Origin: JAOUEA01 sp038249195
GTDB taxonomy: Bacteria; Actinomycetota; UBA4738; HRBIN12
Direction of reading: 5' to 3'
NCBI GenBank assembly: GCA_038249195.1
Contig: JBBRWM010000003.1
Span: 1-64,000 of the forward strand
DNA: 64,000 nucleotides
Shown here piece by piece: positions 33,384-42,077 of the stretch; within the stretch, counting starts at the first letter, position 1; every line of letters starts with the position of its first letter. The notes under the pieces are model-generated. The model ran no database searches, had not been told where the DNA came from, and saw only the letters and a program-made list of their open reading frames with translations. A program made the position numbers and the translations under genes.

Positions 33384-33782
33384 GTGGCGCAACCTCTCTT
33401 CGACGTCTACGACTCGAGCTGCCCCTCGCGGACGGCGCTCCGGCGCATCGCCGACCGCTGGACGGCGCTCATCGTGGGAGTCCTGGCCGAGGGACCGCAC
33501 AGATTCGGCGAACTCCGCCGACGGATCGATGGCATCTCCCAGAAGATGCTCACCCAGACGCTGCGAAGCCTCGAACGAGACGGCCTCGTGTCCAGGAAAG
33601 CCTTTCCCACCGTCCCCGTTACCGTCGAGTACTCGTTGACCGCCGTCGGCGAGACACTCGTCCCCGTTCTTGCTGCGGTTCGCGACTGGGCCGAGGAGCA
33701 CGTGGGCGAGGTCCTGGCAGCGCGCGAACGCACGGAGACGTCGACGTCCGCTCCCTCGCACCCCCGGACTCAGCAGACGTAG
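33384..33782 (+). CDS. HxlR family transcriptional regulator
   Basis: A 132-residue winged-helix regulator: SCPSRTALRRIADRWTALIVGVLAEGPHRFGELRRRIDGISQKMLTQTLRSLERDGLVSRKAF is the HxlR signature (C-P...RI-D-W..LI...L..G..RF.EL.R.I.GIS.KML...L..LE.DGLV.R). The N-terminal Cys can act as a thiol sensor in family members such as YodB/HypR. GTG start with GGAG upstream. The repeats TGACTAGCCA and TAACTAGCAG upstream (about 33329 and 33374) may be operator half-sites. The likely target, possibly the broken gene on the other strand, is unknown. Confidence 0.85.
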   Translation: MAQPLFDVYDSSCPSRTALRRIADRWTALIVGVLAEGPHRFGELRRRIDGISQKMLTQTLRSLERDGLVSRKAFPTVPVTVEYSLTAVGETLVPVLAAVRDWAEEHVGEVLAARERTETSTSAPSHPRTQQT

Positions 33783-33872
33783 GTTGGCCCATCCTCGAGC
33801 GCTCACCCACACGCCCTGACCTGCGGCGTTCGGGTCCCAGCTCCCTGCCAGTCAGACGGTGGGCGACGCGAC

Positions 33873-34628
33873 CTACTTTATGGCGCCGCCGACGTCGATC
33901 GGCGAGGCAGAGAAGCTATCGAGAACCCGCTCGCAATCAGCTTGGAGGTCTGCTGACACCGACGAGCCGAGGGCAACCAAGCCCCAGAAGAATCGCCCAT
34001 TCGTTTGGAATGGGATCCGATACACGAGCCGCCCACCCGGATGACCGCAGTCATAGTTGAATGACTCCGCCGATGGGAGGACTGGAGATGCTGGCTTTGC
34101 GGGGAACTCCCCTGGCGTTCCTCCCAGGCCGATTACGTCGAACCACTCCATCATCCAAACAGCGGCGCCATCACTTGGCAGAGCCGGCAGCCAGTTGCAT
34201 GCATCGGCCGACACATTCGAGAAAGACCCCGTCACGAACAAGATCCGCGGGTCCGTCACCGTTGGCGTGGGGTCACTGAGGAAGGTCCAATCCGAAGGAG
34301 CGTCGACGGTGGCCTGGTAAGTGGGTTCCGTATAGCGCATCCACCCAGGTCCCGCTCCGGGAGTCGGAGTGAACGCGGGAGAAGGTGCCGTCCCATGACC
34401 CGCCCCAGTTAACGAGCCCAACGCAGCTGTCGTTGCGTTAGATGCCGCCTCTCGAACCGGTGGCAAGAGTGCCAGAATCACGACGAAGACCACCGCTCCC
34501 GCTTGGACGGAGCGGCGCTTTCGGCGCCGCGCGGCGATTCGGCGGAAGAGGTCACCCAGATCCGCATCCGCTTGTGGAGCCCGGGCAGCTCTGCGATTGG
34601 CCAGATCCTTGACCCTTTGGTCATCCAT
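33873..34628 (-). CDS. membrane protein coupled to the ECF sigma gene (putative anti-sigma)
   Basis: A 251-residue single-pass protein: a cytoplasmic 45 residues (DDQRVKDLANRRAARAPQADADLGDLFRRIAARRRKRRS), a helix (AGAVVFVVILALLPPVREAA), then an outward domain with Trp/Pro-rich sequence and a possible disulfide (ACNW ... DCGH ... DCER). It starts 8 bases inside the end of the sigma gene, which is typical of sigma/anti-sigma pairs. No zinc anti-sigma motif (HxxxCxxC) is seen, so the anti-sigma role rests on context only. Confidence 0.6.
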   Translation of the reverse strand: MDDQRVKDLANRRAARAPQADADLGDLFRRIAARRRKRRSVQAGAVVFVVILALLPPVREAASNATTAALGSLTGAGHGTAPSPAFTPTPGAGPGWMRYTEPTYQATVDAPSDWTFLSDPTPTVTDPRILFVTGSFSNVSADACNWLPALPSDGAAVWMMEWFDVIGLGGTPGEFPAKPASPVLPSAESFNYDCGHPGGRLVYRIPFQTNGRFFWGLVALGSSVSADLQADCERVLDSFSASPIDVGGAIK

Positions 34629-35202
34629 ATTGGTCTCCTTCCAAGTGCAGCTTCATCGCATTGCGAGCACGAAAGAGATGCGTTTTGGCCGTCCCAGTTC
34701 GGCAGTGCATCGCGCCCGCGACCTCCGCAATCGGGAGATCGAACAGGTAAAAGAGGACGAACGCCTCCCTCTGACGCCGCGATAGATGAACGAGCCCACG
34801 TTCGAGATCAACCGATGCCGCCACATCTGGAAGGACTTCCTCAACCTCGTTGGCTGAAGGGCCGGATGGGCGTTTCAGACTCCTGCGACTGAAGTTCATC
34901 GCCGTGCGGACGACCCACCCAGCTGCCCAGTCCTTGTCGCTGAGCCGACGCCACCTCTCGAAACAACGGACGAACGCCTCTTGCGTTGCCTCCTCGGCGA
35001 TCGACCGATCCCGACACATGAGCCAACACACCTTGAAGACATGCGCATACTCTGCTTGGTAGAAGTCCTCGAACGACCTTCCGCCCTTGGACGCTTCGGT
35101 CACGGCCTGGAGGGATGGATCATCGGAATCCCGCACATCATGATGAGAGCTCGGGGCTGACAGAACTCGCCGGTCACGATCACCTGCGCCCACGTCCTTC
35201 AT
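34621..35202 (-). CDS. ECF-type RNA polymerase sigma factor
   Basis: A 193-residue sigma-70-family factor. Region 2: SFEDFYQAEYAHVFKVCWLMCRDRSIAEEATQEAFVRCFERWRRL. Region 4: GLVHLSRRQREAFVLFYLFDLPIAEVAGAMHCRTGTAKTHLFRARNAMK, a clear HTH. An unusual 35-residue N-terminal extension (MKDVGAGDRDRRVLSA...) precedes region 2; a later start is possible. It directs RNA polymerase to a small regulon, probably after release by the adjacent membrane protein. Divergent from the amidohydrolase gene, with a 146-base gap. Confidence 0.87.
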   Translation of the reverse strand: MKDVGAGDRDRRVLSAPSSHHDVRDSDDPSLQAVTEASKGGRSFEDFYQAEYAHVFKVCWLMCRDRSIAEEATQEAFVRCFERWRRLSDKDWAAGWVVRTAMNFSRRSLKRPSGPSANEVEEVLPDVAASVDLERGLVHLSRRQREAFVLFYLFDLPIAEVAGAMHCRTGTAKTHLFRARNAMKLHLEGDQYG

Positions 35203-35348
35203 CTCGACCAGTAGAGGTCCACAGCGCCGATCTGGTTTACAGCCCTTTGCTCGACCGAGCGAATCGCAAGAGCCTTACCCTCGAGGGCGTCCGGCACCAC
35301 CGTCCTCGATCTAGGCACGGCGCCCATGGGAGAGATCCGGGAGTGAAG

Positions 35349-36971
35349 ATGGACAGACTGATCGTGCACGGGAACGTGCTCACCGTGGACGACGCGATGC
35401 CGCACGCCGAGGCGGTCGGCATCGCTGGAGAACGGATCGCCTGGGTGGGCTCGGACGAGGACGCGCGGGGGCTGGCCGGATCCGCGGACGTGATCGACGC
35501 CCGTGGCAACACCGTGATGCCGGGGTTCATCGACAGCCACAACCACGTTCGCCTCGGCTCCAACCCACGTGAGGTGGACCTTGGCGGGGCCGCGACGCTC
35601 GAGGAGCTGCGGGCCCGTGTCCGTGCACACGCCGACGCACACCCCGAGCACGCGTGGATCGAGGGCTCGGGCTGGAACTACGGCGCCATGCCCGGCGGGC
35701 GCCTCCCCACGTGGGAGGATCTGGAGGGCCTGACCGGCGGCCGCCCCGCCTTCCTGTTCAGCTACGACGTCCACAACGTGTGGATGAACCGTGAGGCGAT
35801 GGCCGCGTTCGCGATCACGCGTGACACGACATCCGTGCCGTTCGGTCGCGTGTCGATGGACGCGCGCTCGGGCGAACCCACGGGGTTCGTGACGGGCTTC
35901 GCCGTGAACGGCATGTCGCGCCGGGGCCAGGCCGCGCTCGAGGGCGTGCTCCCCGGCTATGCGCGCGAGCAGCAGTACGAGGCAACGCTCGAGAGCCTGG
36001 ACATGGCGATCGCCTACGGGATCACCACCGTGGTGGAGCCGCAGAACTCGCCCGCGGACCTGTGGATCTTCGAACGCGCTCGGAACGAGGGGCGGCTGCG
36101 GTCCCGGCTGGTGGCAGCCATGTTCCATCCCGTGGGGACCACGGACGCGGAGCGCGACGAGTTCGAAGCCATGCGCGCGACGTTCGATGACGACCACCTG
36201 CGTGTGGCCCCGATCAAGCTCTACATCGACGACGTCGTGGAGCCGTGGACCGCGGCGATGCTCGAGCCCTACGCGAACCGCCCGCGTGAGCGCGGGGAGC
36301 TGTTCTGGCAACCCGAGGAGTTCGCCGAGCTCATGATCGACCTCGAACGCCGCGGGTTCCAGTGCCACATCCACGCGACGGGGGACCGCGGCCTCCGCAC
36401 CGCGCTGGACGGCATCGAAGCCGCCCGCGCCGCCAACGGCCCCGGCGATCGCCGCCACCTCATGGTGCACACCGAATGTCTCGATCCCGCCGACGTTCCT
36501 CGGTTCGGTGAACTCGGGGTGATGCCCTGTATGCAGCCCCGGCACTGCGCGCCGGAGATCGTGGCCGACTGGCGCGCGAACGTCGGTCCCGAGCGCTGGC
36601 GCCACGCGTGGGCCTTCCGGTCGCTGCACGAGAGCGGCGCGCGGCTCACGTTCTCGAGCGACTGGAACGTGGCTGAGATGGATCCCATGGTGGGGATCTA
36701 CAGTGCGCTCACCCGCGCGAACCTCGACGGGTCCGAGGCATGGGTGCGGGAGGAAACGCTCGATATGGCCACCGTCCTGCGCGCCTACACCGAGGGCGGC
36801 GCGTACGCGTGCTTCGCGCAGGAGGATCGCGGCTCGATCACGCGGGGCAAGTATGCCGACCTCGTGGTGCTCTCCGATGATCTCCTCGCCCTCGAGGACG
36901 AGCCCCGGCGGATCCTCGACACGCGCGTCGAACTGACGATGGTGGGCGGGCAGATCGCTCACTCGACCTAG
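35349..36971 (+). CDS. amidohydrolase of the YtcJ type
   Basis: A 540-residue metal-dependent hydrolase: MDRLIVHGNVLTVDDAMPHAEAVGIAGERIAWVG (small beta-sandwich start), VMPGFIDSHNHV (HxH metal motif, here HNH), a middle loop-rich insert (PEHAWIEGSGWNYGAMPGG), QCHIHATGDRG (second His pair), HLMVHTECLD and TFSSDWNVAEMDPM (metal Asp), ending in GSITRGKYADLVVLSDDLLAL. Members hydrolyse amides such as N-formyl or N-substituted compounds; the substrate is not known. The ATG at 35349 follows GGGAG. Cytoplasmic. Monocistronic or followed by the small gene at 37024. Confidence 0.85.
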   Translation: MDRLIVHGNVLTVDDAMPHAEAVGIAGERIAWVGSDEDARGLAGSADVIDARGNTVMPGFIDSHNHVRLGSNPREVDLGGAATLEELRARVRAHADAHPEHAWIEGSGWNYGAMPGGRLPTWEDLEGLTGGRPAFLFSYDVHNVWMNREAMAAFAITRDTTSVPFGRVSMDARSGEPTGFVTGFAVNGMSRRGQAALEGVLPGYAREQQYEATLESLDMAIAYGITTVVEPQNSPADLWIFERARNEGRLRSRLVAAMFHPVGTTDAERDEFEAMRATFDDDHLRVAPIKLYIDDVVEPWTAAMLEPYANRPRERGELFWQPEEFAELMIDLERRGFQCHIHATGDRGLRTALDGIEAARAANGPGDRRHLMVHTECLDPADVPRFGELGVMPCMQPRHCAPEIVADWRANVGPERWRHAWAFRSLHESGARLTFSSDWNVAEMDPMVGIYSALTRANLDGSEAWVREETLDMATVLRAYTEGGAYACFAQEDRGSITRGKYADLVVLSDDLLALEDEPRRILDTRVELTMVGGQIAHST

Positions 36972-37023
36972 CACGGACGGGGCCGTCCGCGCGCACGCGC
37001 GAGCGGTCGATACCATGGTGGGC

Positions 37024-37359
37024 ATGAGCAGCCGCGGCCCTTCCCCCTCCCGCCGGTTCGACGTCGCGCGATTCAGGGAGCTCGCAGATCGCGCCAACAT
37101 GACCGTGGATGAGTTCCTGATGTTCCTGGACTCCCCGCCGGGGCGGCGGCTGCGACGGATCGTCGCCGCCGGGATGATCGTGTCGGTGCCCCTCGTGATG
37201 CGGATCCCGGGGCTCCGCCGCACGCCGATCGGCCGCGCGGTCGAGCTGCTGGGAGGTGCGGCCCTCGTGGTCAAGCTCGCCGAGGCGATCCGCGACTGGG
37301 AACGCACGAGCGGGCAACCGCCGAGCGGGCCCGTGATCGACGTGCCGCCCGCCACCTGA
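37024..37359 (+). CDS. small protein of unknown function with a hydrophobic helix
   Basis: A 111-residue protein. The first 40 residues look soluble and HTH-like in length (RFRELADRANMTVDEFLMFLDSPPGRRLRR), followed by IVAAGMIVSVPLVMRIPG and GRAVELLGGAALVVKLAEAI, which could enter the membrane. No family was recognised. Start by TACCAT 7 bases upstream of the ATG at 37024; the ATG at 37015 overlaps that box. It is followed by the Ppx/GppA gene after 55 bases. Confidence 0.5.
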   Translation: MSSRGPSPSRRFDVARFRELADRANMTVDEFLMFLDSPPGRRLRRIVAAGMIVSVPLVMRIPGLRRTPIGRAVELLGGAALVVKLAEAIRDWERTSGQPPSGPVIDVPPAT

Positions 37360-37414
37360 GCCTCGCGCGTCGCGTTCACCTCGACGCCATGCGGATGTGC
37401 GAGCATCAGGCCCG

Positions 37415-38968
37415 ATGAGCGCAGTCTCGGTGCCGGAGCGCGACGAGCGACCGTTCGCGGTCGTGGACATCGGGTCGAACTCCGGCCGCATGATCGTGTT
37501 TCGGCTCCGCGAAGGTGAGCATCTCGACGTGATCGAGGACGCGCGTGCGCCCCTTCGCCTCGCTCGCGATCTCCGTGATTCCGACAGCCTCGGGGGCGAG
37601 GCCATCGAACGTACGCTCGAGGCCCTGCGCGACTTCCTCGCCGTGGCGGAGGGGGCGGGAGCAACGCGCATGATCGCCGTTGCCACGGCCGCGGTGCGCG
37701 ACGCGGCCGACGGCCCCGAGCTCGTGGAGCGTGCCCACGTCCTCGGGGTGCCGCTCCAGGTGATCGACGGCGACCACGAGGCCCGCCTGGGCTTCGCGGG
37801 CGCCGTCCACGACCTTCCGGTCACCGGCGGGCTCACCATGGACGTTGGCGGGGGCAGCGTCGAGCTCGTCCGGTTCCGCGACCGGCGGCTCGAGCGGGTC
37901 TGGTCCATGAGGCTGGGCTCGCTGCGCATGAGCGATCGGTTCCTGGACTCCGACCCCCCCTCCGCGCACGAGCTGGGCGCCCTGCGGCGCTTCGTCTCAT
38001 CGGCCCTCACCGATGCGGGCATCTCCGAGCTCGGGATGGGCGAGGACCTCGTAGGCATCGGCGGAACCGTGCGGAACCTCGCGAAGATCGACCTCAAGCG
38101 CGCCGACTACCCGATCCCTCTCCTCCATGGCTACTTCCTCAAGGCCCGGCACCTGCAGGCCCTGATCGAGACCCTCACCGAGCGGTCGATGAAGCGACGG
38201 GCGAACATGCCCGGGCTCAATCCCGACCGGGCGGACACCATCGTCGGCGGTGCGCTCGTGATCGAGTGCCTCATGCGCCACGTGGACGCAGCGAGGCTGG
38301 TGGTATCCAGCCGGGGACTTCGGGAGGGGCTCGCTCTCACCCAGGACGCGGGGGCCATCCCGTCAGCGAGCTGGATCCGCAGGATCTCCATGGGCACCCT
38401 CGCCAGCCGGTTCGCCACGTGGGAAGCCGCATCCGCCGATCGTCGGGCATCGCTCGCCGGGCGGCTTCACGAGGCCCTCGACCCACAGGCGCCGCCGTCG
38501 CTTCGCGAGATGCTCGGGCACGGGGCAACGTTGTTGGATATCGGCCGGGCCATCGACTACTACGACCGCTTCGAACACGCGGCCATGATCGTCACGGCGG
38601 CGGACCTCGCCGGTTTCACCCATGCCGACCTGGGCGCACTCACGGCGATCTTGCGCCAGGCCGACGGGGACACGCGGCTCGGACCTTACGGCCGGATGAT
38701 CGCCCCTGCGGATCGGGACTCGGTCCTGCGCGCCGCCACGGCCCTCATGCTGGCCGATGAGCTGAACCGGCGGATCCCGCCCGGCTCCGCCGCGCCCCTA
38801 TCGTGCAACTGGCTCCGGGGCGGCTTCGAGGTGGTCGCCCCCGTCCCCGAGGGGTGGCACCCACGTGGGCTCGCCACGCGGTTCCGCAAGGTCTTCGGGC
38901 AGCCACTCCTCGTTGTCGCGAACCGGGCCGGCGCGGAACCACTAACGGCCGTGCCGCCTGCCGGATAG
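37415..38968 (+). CDS. Ppx/GppA family phosphatase
   Basis: A 517-residue member of the exopolyphosphatase / guanosine-pentaphosphate phosphatase family in the ASKHA fold: FAVVDIGSNSGRMIVFRL (phosphate 1 loop), LPVTGGLTMDVGGGSVELVRF (phosphate 2), LVGIGGTVRNLAKI (adenosine-like motif), ILRQADGD in an HD-like C-terminal part (about 330-517; FEHAAMIVTAADLAG with altered HD residues). It probably hydrolyses terminal phosphate from polyphosphate or pppGpp. The window also encodes a PPK2 (20.8 kb), so polyP turnover is plausible. Confidence 0.82.
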   Translation: MSAVSVPERDERPFAVVDIGSNSGRMIVFRLREGEHLDVIEDARAPLRLARDLRDSDSLGGEAIERTLEALRDFLAVAEGAGATRMIAVATAAVRDAADGPELVERAHVLGVPLQVIDGDHEARLGFAGAVHDLPVTGGLTMDVGGGSVELVRFRDRRLERVWSMRLGSLRMSDRFLDSDPPSAHELGALRRFVSSALTDAGISELGMGEDLVGIGGTVRNLAKIDLKRADYPIPLLHGYFLKARHLQALIETLTERSMKRRANMPGLNPDRADTIVGGALVIECLMRHVDAARLVVSSRGLREGLALTQDAGAIPSASWIRRISMGTLASRFATWEAASADRRASLAGRLHEALDPQAPPSLREMLGHGATLLDIGRAIDYYDRFEHAAMIVTAADLAGFTHADLGALTAILRQADGDTRLGPYGRMIAPADRDSVLRAATALMLADELNRRIPPGSAAPLSCNWLRGGFEVVAPVPEGWHPRGLATRFRKVFGQPLLVVANRAGAEPLTAVPPAG

Positions 38969-39003
38969 GATGCCTGCCGGATCCAACGGCGAAAGGGCTG
39001 CGG

Positions 39004-39849
39004 ATGACGCTCGGCGTGTTCATCTCGGTCGATATGGAAGGCATCGGCGGGATCACCACGCTCCGCCAGGTTTGGCGCGGCACGGACGACTACGGCTGGG
39101 CGCGTGCCATCATGACGCAGGAGGCGAACGCCGCGGTTGCGGGAGCCTTCGATGCCGGGGCCGACGAGGTGGTCGTGAGCGACTCCCACGGCGACATGGG
39201 CAACCTGCTGCCCGAGGCCCTGGACGGGCGCGCCGATCTCGTCCAGGGGACGCCCAAGGTCCCGTACAGCATGATGACCGGCATCGACGAGGAGTTCGCG
39301 ATGGCGGCCTTCATCGGCTATCACGCGGGCGCCGGCGCGTATGCAGCGATCTTGGACCACACGTACACCGGTTCCATGACGGACGTCCGCGTGAACGGGT
39401 CCTCGTGGAACGAGACCCATCTGAACGCGGCGCTCGCGGGCACGTTCGGCGTGCCGGTAGGCCTGGTGTCCGGGGACCGGGCGTGCTGCGCGCAGGCGAC
39501 CGAGCACCTCCCGTGGGTTCACACCGCGGTCGTGAAGGAGGGGTTCGGCAACCGCGTCGGACGCACACGCTCTCCGGAGCGATCGCGCGAGCTCGTGCAC
39601 GCGGGCGTGGCTGCGGCCGTTCGCGGCGTCGAAAAGCTCCAGCTGTTCTCGCCTGCCGGGCCGTTCACGCTGGAGGTCGATGTGCTCGGCACCGCCGTCG
39701 CGGACATCTGCGAGCTGAGCCCCGGCTCCGAGCGCAGCGGACCGCGGACGGTGCGGTTCGTAACGGAGGACTACCGGACGCTCTACCGATGCCTGCTCAC
39801 GTGGATGAAGCTCGCGCAGACGGTGGCGCCCACCTACGGGTTCGATTGA
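39004..39849 (+). CDS. M55 family D-aminopeptidase (DppA-like)
   Basis: A 281-residue peptidase: GVFISVDMEGIGGIT (metal-binding D-x-E), VVVSDSHGDMGNLLPEAL (DSHG), PYSMMTGIDEEFAMAAFIGYHAGAG, DHTYTGSMTDVRVNG and GDRACCAQATEHLPW. All match the M55 zinc-binding pattern of DppA, which releases D-amino acids from peptides and can recycle cell wall peptides. Cytoplasmic. The ATG at 39004 follows AAAGGG. Its 3' end overlaps a decayed kinase gene on the other strand by about 50 bases. Confidence 0.88.
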   Translation: MTLGVFISVDMEGIGGITTLRQVWRGTDDYGWARAIMTQEANAAVAGAFDAGADEVVVSDSHGDMGNLLPEALDGRADLVQGTPKVPYSMMTGIDEEFAMAAFIGYHAGAGAYAAILDHTYTGSMTDVRVNGSSWNETHLNAALAGTFGVPVGLVSGDRACCAQATEHLPWVHTAVVKEGFGNRVGRTRSPERSRELVHAGVAAAVRGVEKLQLFSPAGPFTLEVDVLGTAVADICELSPGSERSGPRTVRFVTEDYRTLYRCLLTWMKLAQTVAPTYGFD

Positions 39850-40607
39850 TCGCTGCCCGGCGCGGCGTCGCGGGTCGCCTGCGGTTGAGCCCTTCGATGG
39901 ACGCCACCGCGAGCCGAGCGTGACACTCCGCATCCACGGTCGCGGCCGCCTCCTCCAGGGCCAGCAGCACGGCGCCCTCGACGGGTGGCGCCTCCAACGT
40001 GACCGCGAACGCGAATCGCGCCGACCGCTTGACCGTGGCTTCGAGCGCGGCGCGCATGATCCGGCTCCGTGAGCGGAACATCCCGCCCGCGAGCACCAAT
40101 TCGAACTCGGACCCGTCCAAACTGAGGCGCCGCGCGACGTGCCCCGCGAGGTCGCCGCCGGTTCCCGCCATGGCACAGAGCAGATCGGTCATGACGGTAT
40201 GCGGTCCGCGTCCGAGGGTATCGGCCGCGACCGCGCCGAGCGCCGCCTGCGATACCTCGGAAGCGCTCGCGTCGTCGCCGAACAGCGCCCAACCCCGAGC
40301 GTCCGGAGACGCAGTTGGGCTCCCCGAAGCCGATCGCACCGGCCACGCCCTTCATCGCCACGACGTCAGACGGGAAGTCGATGCCGGCCAGCCCGAACAT
40401 CGATGCATCGACGCGTTCGGGCCTCAGCGCGGCCGCGCTCAACGCTTCGCGGACGGCCGCTGTGAGCGCGGCCACAGCCGTCTCCACCCCGGCGTCCTCC
40501 CAGTTGGACGGCCCGCTCACGCCGAACCCGAGCAAGGATTTTCGCTCGTCGGCCACGGCGGCATGGGTCTTGGTGCCACCGCCGTCGACGCCAAGCACGA
40601 TGCTCAC
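39797..40607 (-). pseudogene. BadF/BadG-type sugar (N-acetylglucosamine-like) kinase with an internal deletion
   Basis: The GTG at 40607 opens VSIVLGVDGGGTKTHAAVADER ... SMFGLAGIDFPSDVV...GFGEPN, the first half of an ASKHA kinase of the BadF / N-acetylglucosamine kinase family. At about 40315 the frame changes, and GWALFGDDASASEVSQAALGAVA ... LVLAGGMFRSRS continues the second half in another frame. In full members, roughly 40 residues, including the central phosphate-2 loop with GTG, lie between FGEPN and GWALFGDD; they are missing. So the gene is a deleted, frameshifted relic. Start and stop overlap the Gfo/Idh stub (GTGA) and the M55 gene. Confidence 0.75.
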
Positions 40608-40774
40608 GCCTTCGCCCCCTCCGCCGAAGCGTACGCCGCCTCGACGATGCGCATCACCTCCCGCCCGTCCTCCCCGCTGGGAAGGGGTTGCCAGCCCGCC
40701 TCGATGGCGTCCAGGAACTCTGCGGCCTGCGCCGTGTACATCGGGACGGACGCCCTGCCGTCGCGAACGAGGCC
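40604..40774 (-). pseudogene. C-terminal stub of a Gfo/Idh/MocA oxidoreductase
   Basis: Downstream of an in-frame TAG (40775-40777) the minus strand reads RDGRASVPMYTAQAAEFLDAIEAGWQPLPSGEDGREVMRIVEAAYASA. This matches the last 45 residues of the intact Gfo/Idh protein encoded at 54654-55595 (TQPMYSAQMSEFLDAIIAERQPLPSGQDGRIVIQVVDEAYRSA). The Rossmann domain is gone. The stop overlaps the kinase start (GTGA), a remnant of an old operon order: DegT, Gfo/Idh, kinase. Confidence 0.75.
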
Positions 40775-40804
40775 CTACCTGCCTCTCGGATCCGAGGCCA
40801 TCCC

Positions 40805-42046
40805 TCACATCTTGGGAAGCTCGCCCGCGTTGCGCTGGATCTTGGCGAGCGCCTCGGCTGCATCCTCGATGCCCCTGCTCCCGTCTCGGAAGACGTTCTC
40901 CATGAAGTAGACCGACTCTCGCTGCCCGGCCGCCTCGGCGACGGGGAAGGACATGCGCTGAGGGTCGAGCCGGTCGGCGAACTCCACGGCAACCGGCAGC
41001 CGAGACAACGAGGGCTGGAACAGCTCGTACCGGTTCATCGAAGGGTACTGGACCTCCGCGGGGATACCCTCTGCCTCCATCGCCGCGCAGACGGTGTGGT
41101 TGGTCGCTCCCCTGAACCGCTCGGGATCGATCGCCAGGATGTAATTGTAAAAGCTCCAGCGGGTTATCCGTTCATCGCGTGGCATGACTCGAACGCCGGG
41201 GATCTGGGCCACCAGGTGTTCGAATGCTTCACCGGCCTGGGCCCGAGCTGCCTGCTGGTCCGGAAACCGTCCCATCGCGACGACCAGGAGGGCGGCGTTG
41301 AGTTCGCTGAGGCGGTAGTTCGCTCCGAACGTGTAGTCCTTGTCTTGAGGATCCTTCGCCCGGCCGCAGTCGATGATCGAGTGGGCACGACGCGCCAACG
41401 TCTCGTCGTTGGTGAGCAGCGTCCCTCCCTCGCCCGACGTGAGGATCTTGGAGGACTGATGGCTGAACGAGCCGAAGTCGCCGATGCAACCCGCGCCCTG
41501 GTCCCTCCAGCGCTGGCCATGCGCATGTGCGCAGTCCTCGATGACGGCCAGGCCATGCCGCCGCGCGATCTCCATGATGCGATCCATGTCTGCCATCTGG
41601 TGGCCGAGGTGCACGACAATGATCGCCTTGGTCCTTGTCGTGATCGCGGCCTCTGCCTGTTCCGGATCGATGGTCCATGTCTGGGGTGTCACGTCGACGA
41701 AGACGGGGAGCGCACCGGCCGCCATAGGGGCGTAGGCGGTCGCCGCGAAGGTCAGTGCGGGCACGATGACCTCGTCGCCCCACCCGATGTCGAGCGCCTT
41801 GCACGCCACCTCCATCGTCACCGTTCCGTTCATCATCAAGATGCCATGCGCCGCTCCTTGGTAGGCGGCGAAGGCCTCCTCGAAGGCGCCACCGCGCTCG
41901 CCTGGCTCGGGGAACCCTCCCCAGTCTCCGGATCGGACGACGTCGGCCACCGCGTCGACGTATTCGTCGTCCGGGGCCGGCCAGGCCGGGTAGCTGTTGG
42001 ACCGTACGGGGGTCCCGCCATTGATCGCGAGGTCAGGCATCGTCAT
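40805..42046 (-). CDS. DegT/DnrJ/EryC1 family PLP aminotransferase
   Basis: A 413-residue fold-type I aminotransferase: GTVTMEVACKALDIGWGDEVIVPALTFAATAYAPMAAGALPVFVDVTPQTWTID, VIEDCAHAHG (PLP Asp/His), GSFSHQSSKILTSGEGGTLLTND (Schiff-base Lys in SSKI) and NYRLSELNAALL are all diagnostic. Members add amino groups to keto-sugars or keto-inositols; the sequence resembles the scyllo-inosose / AHBA-synthase-like branch. The ATG at 42046 follows CGGGAGGAG. The gene is intact although its downstream partners are broken. Its start lies 32 bases from the divergent GH4 gene. Confidence 0.88.
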   Translation of the reverse strand: MTMPDLAINGGTPVRSNSYPAWPAPDDEYVDAVADVVRSGDWGGFPEPGERGGAFEEAFAAYQGAAHGILMMNGTVTMEVACKALDIGWGDEVIVPALTFAATAYAPMAAGALPVFVDVTPQTWTIDPEQAEAAITTRTKAIIVVHLGHQMADMDRIMEIARRHGLAVIEDCAHAHGQRWRDQGAGCIGDFGSFSHQSSKILTSGEGGTLLTNDETLARRAHSIIDCGRAKDPQDKDYTFGANYRLSELNAALLVVAMGRFPDQQAARAQAGEAFEHLVAQIPGVRVMPRDERITRWSFYNYILAIDPERFRGATNHTVCAAMEAEGIPAEVQYPSMNRYELFQPSLSRLPVAVEFADRLDPQRMSFPVAEAAGQRESVYFMENVFRDGSRGIEDAAEALAKIQRNAGELPKM

Positions 42047-42077
42047 TCAGGCTCCTCCCGTTGATAGCGTGCGCGGC

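Noticed and set aside
35199..37664. 821-residue open frame opposite the amidohydrolase
   Set aside because: Shadow of the amidohydrolase; its sequence is low-complexity and has no start signal.
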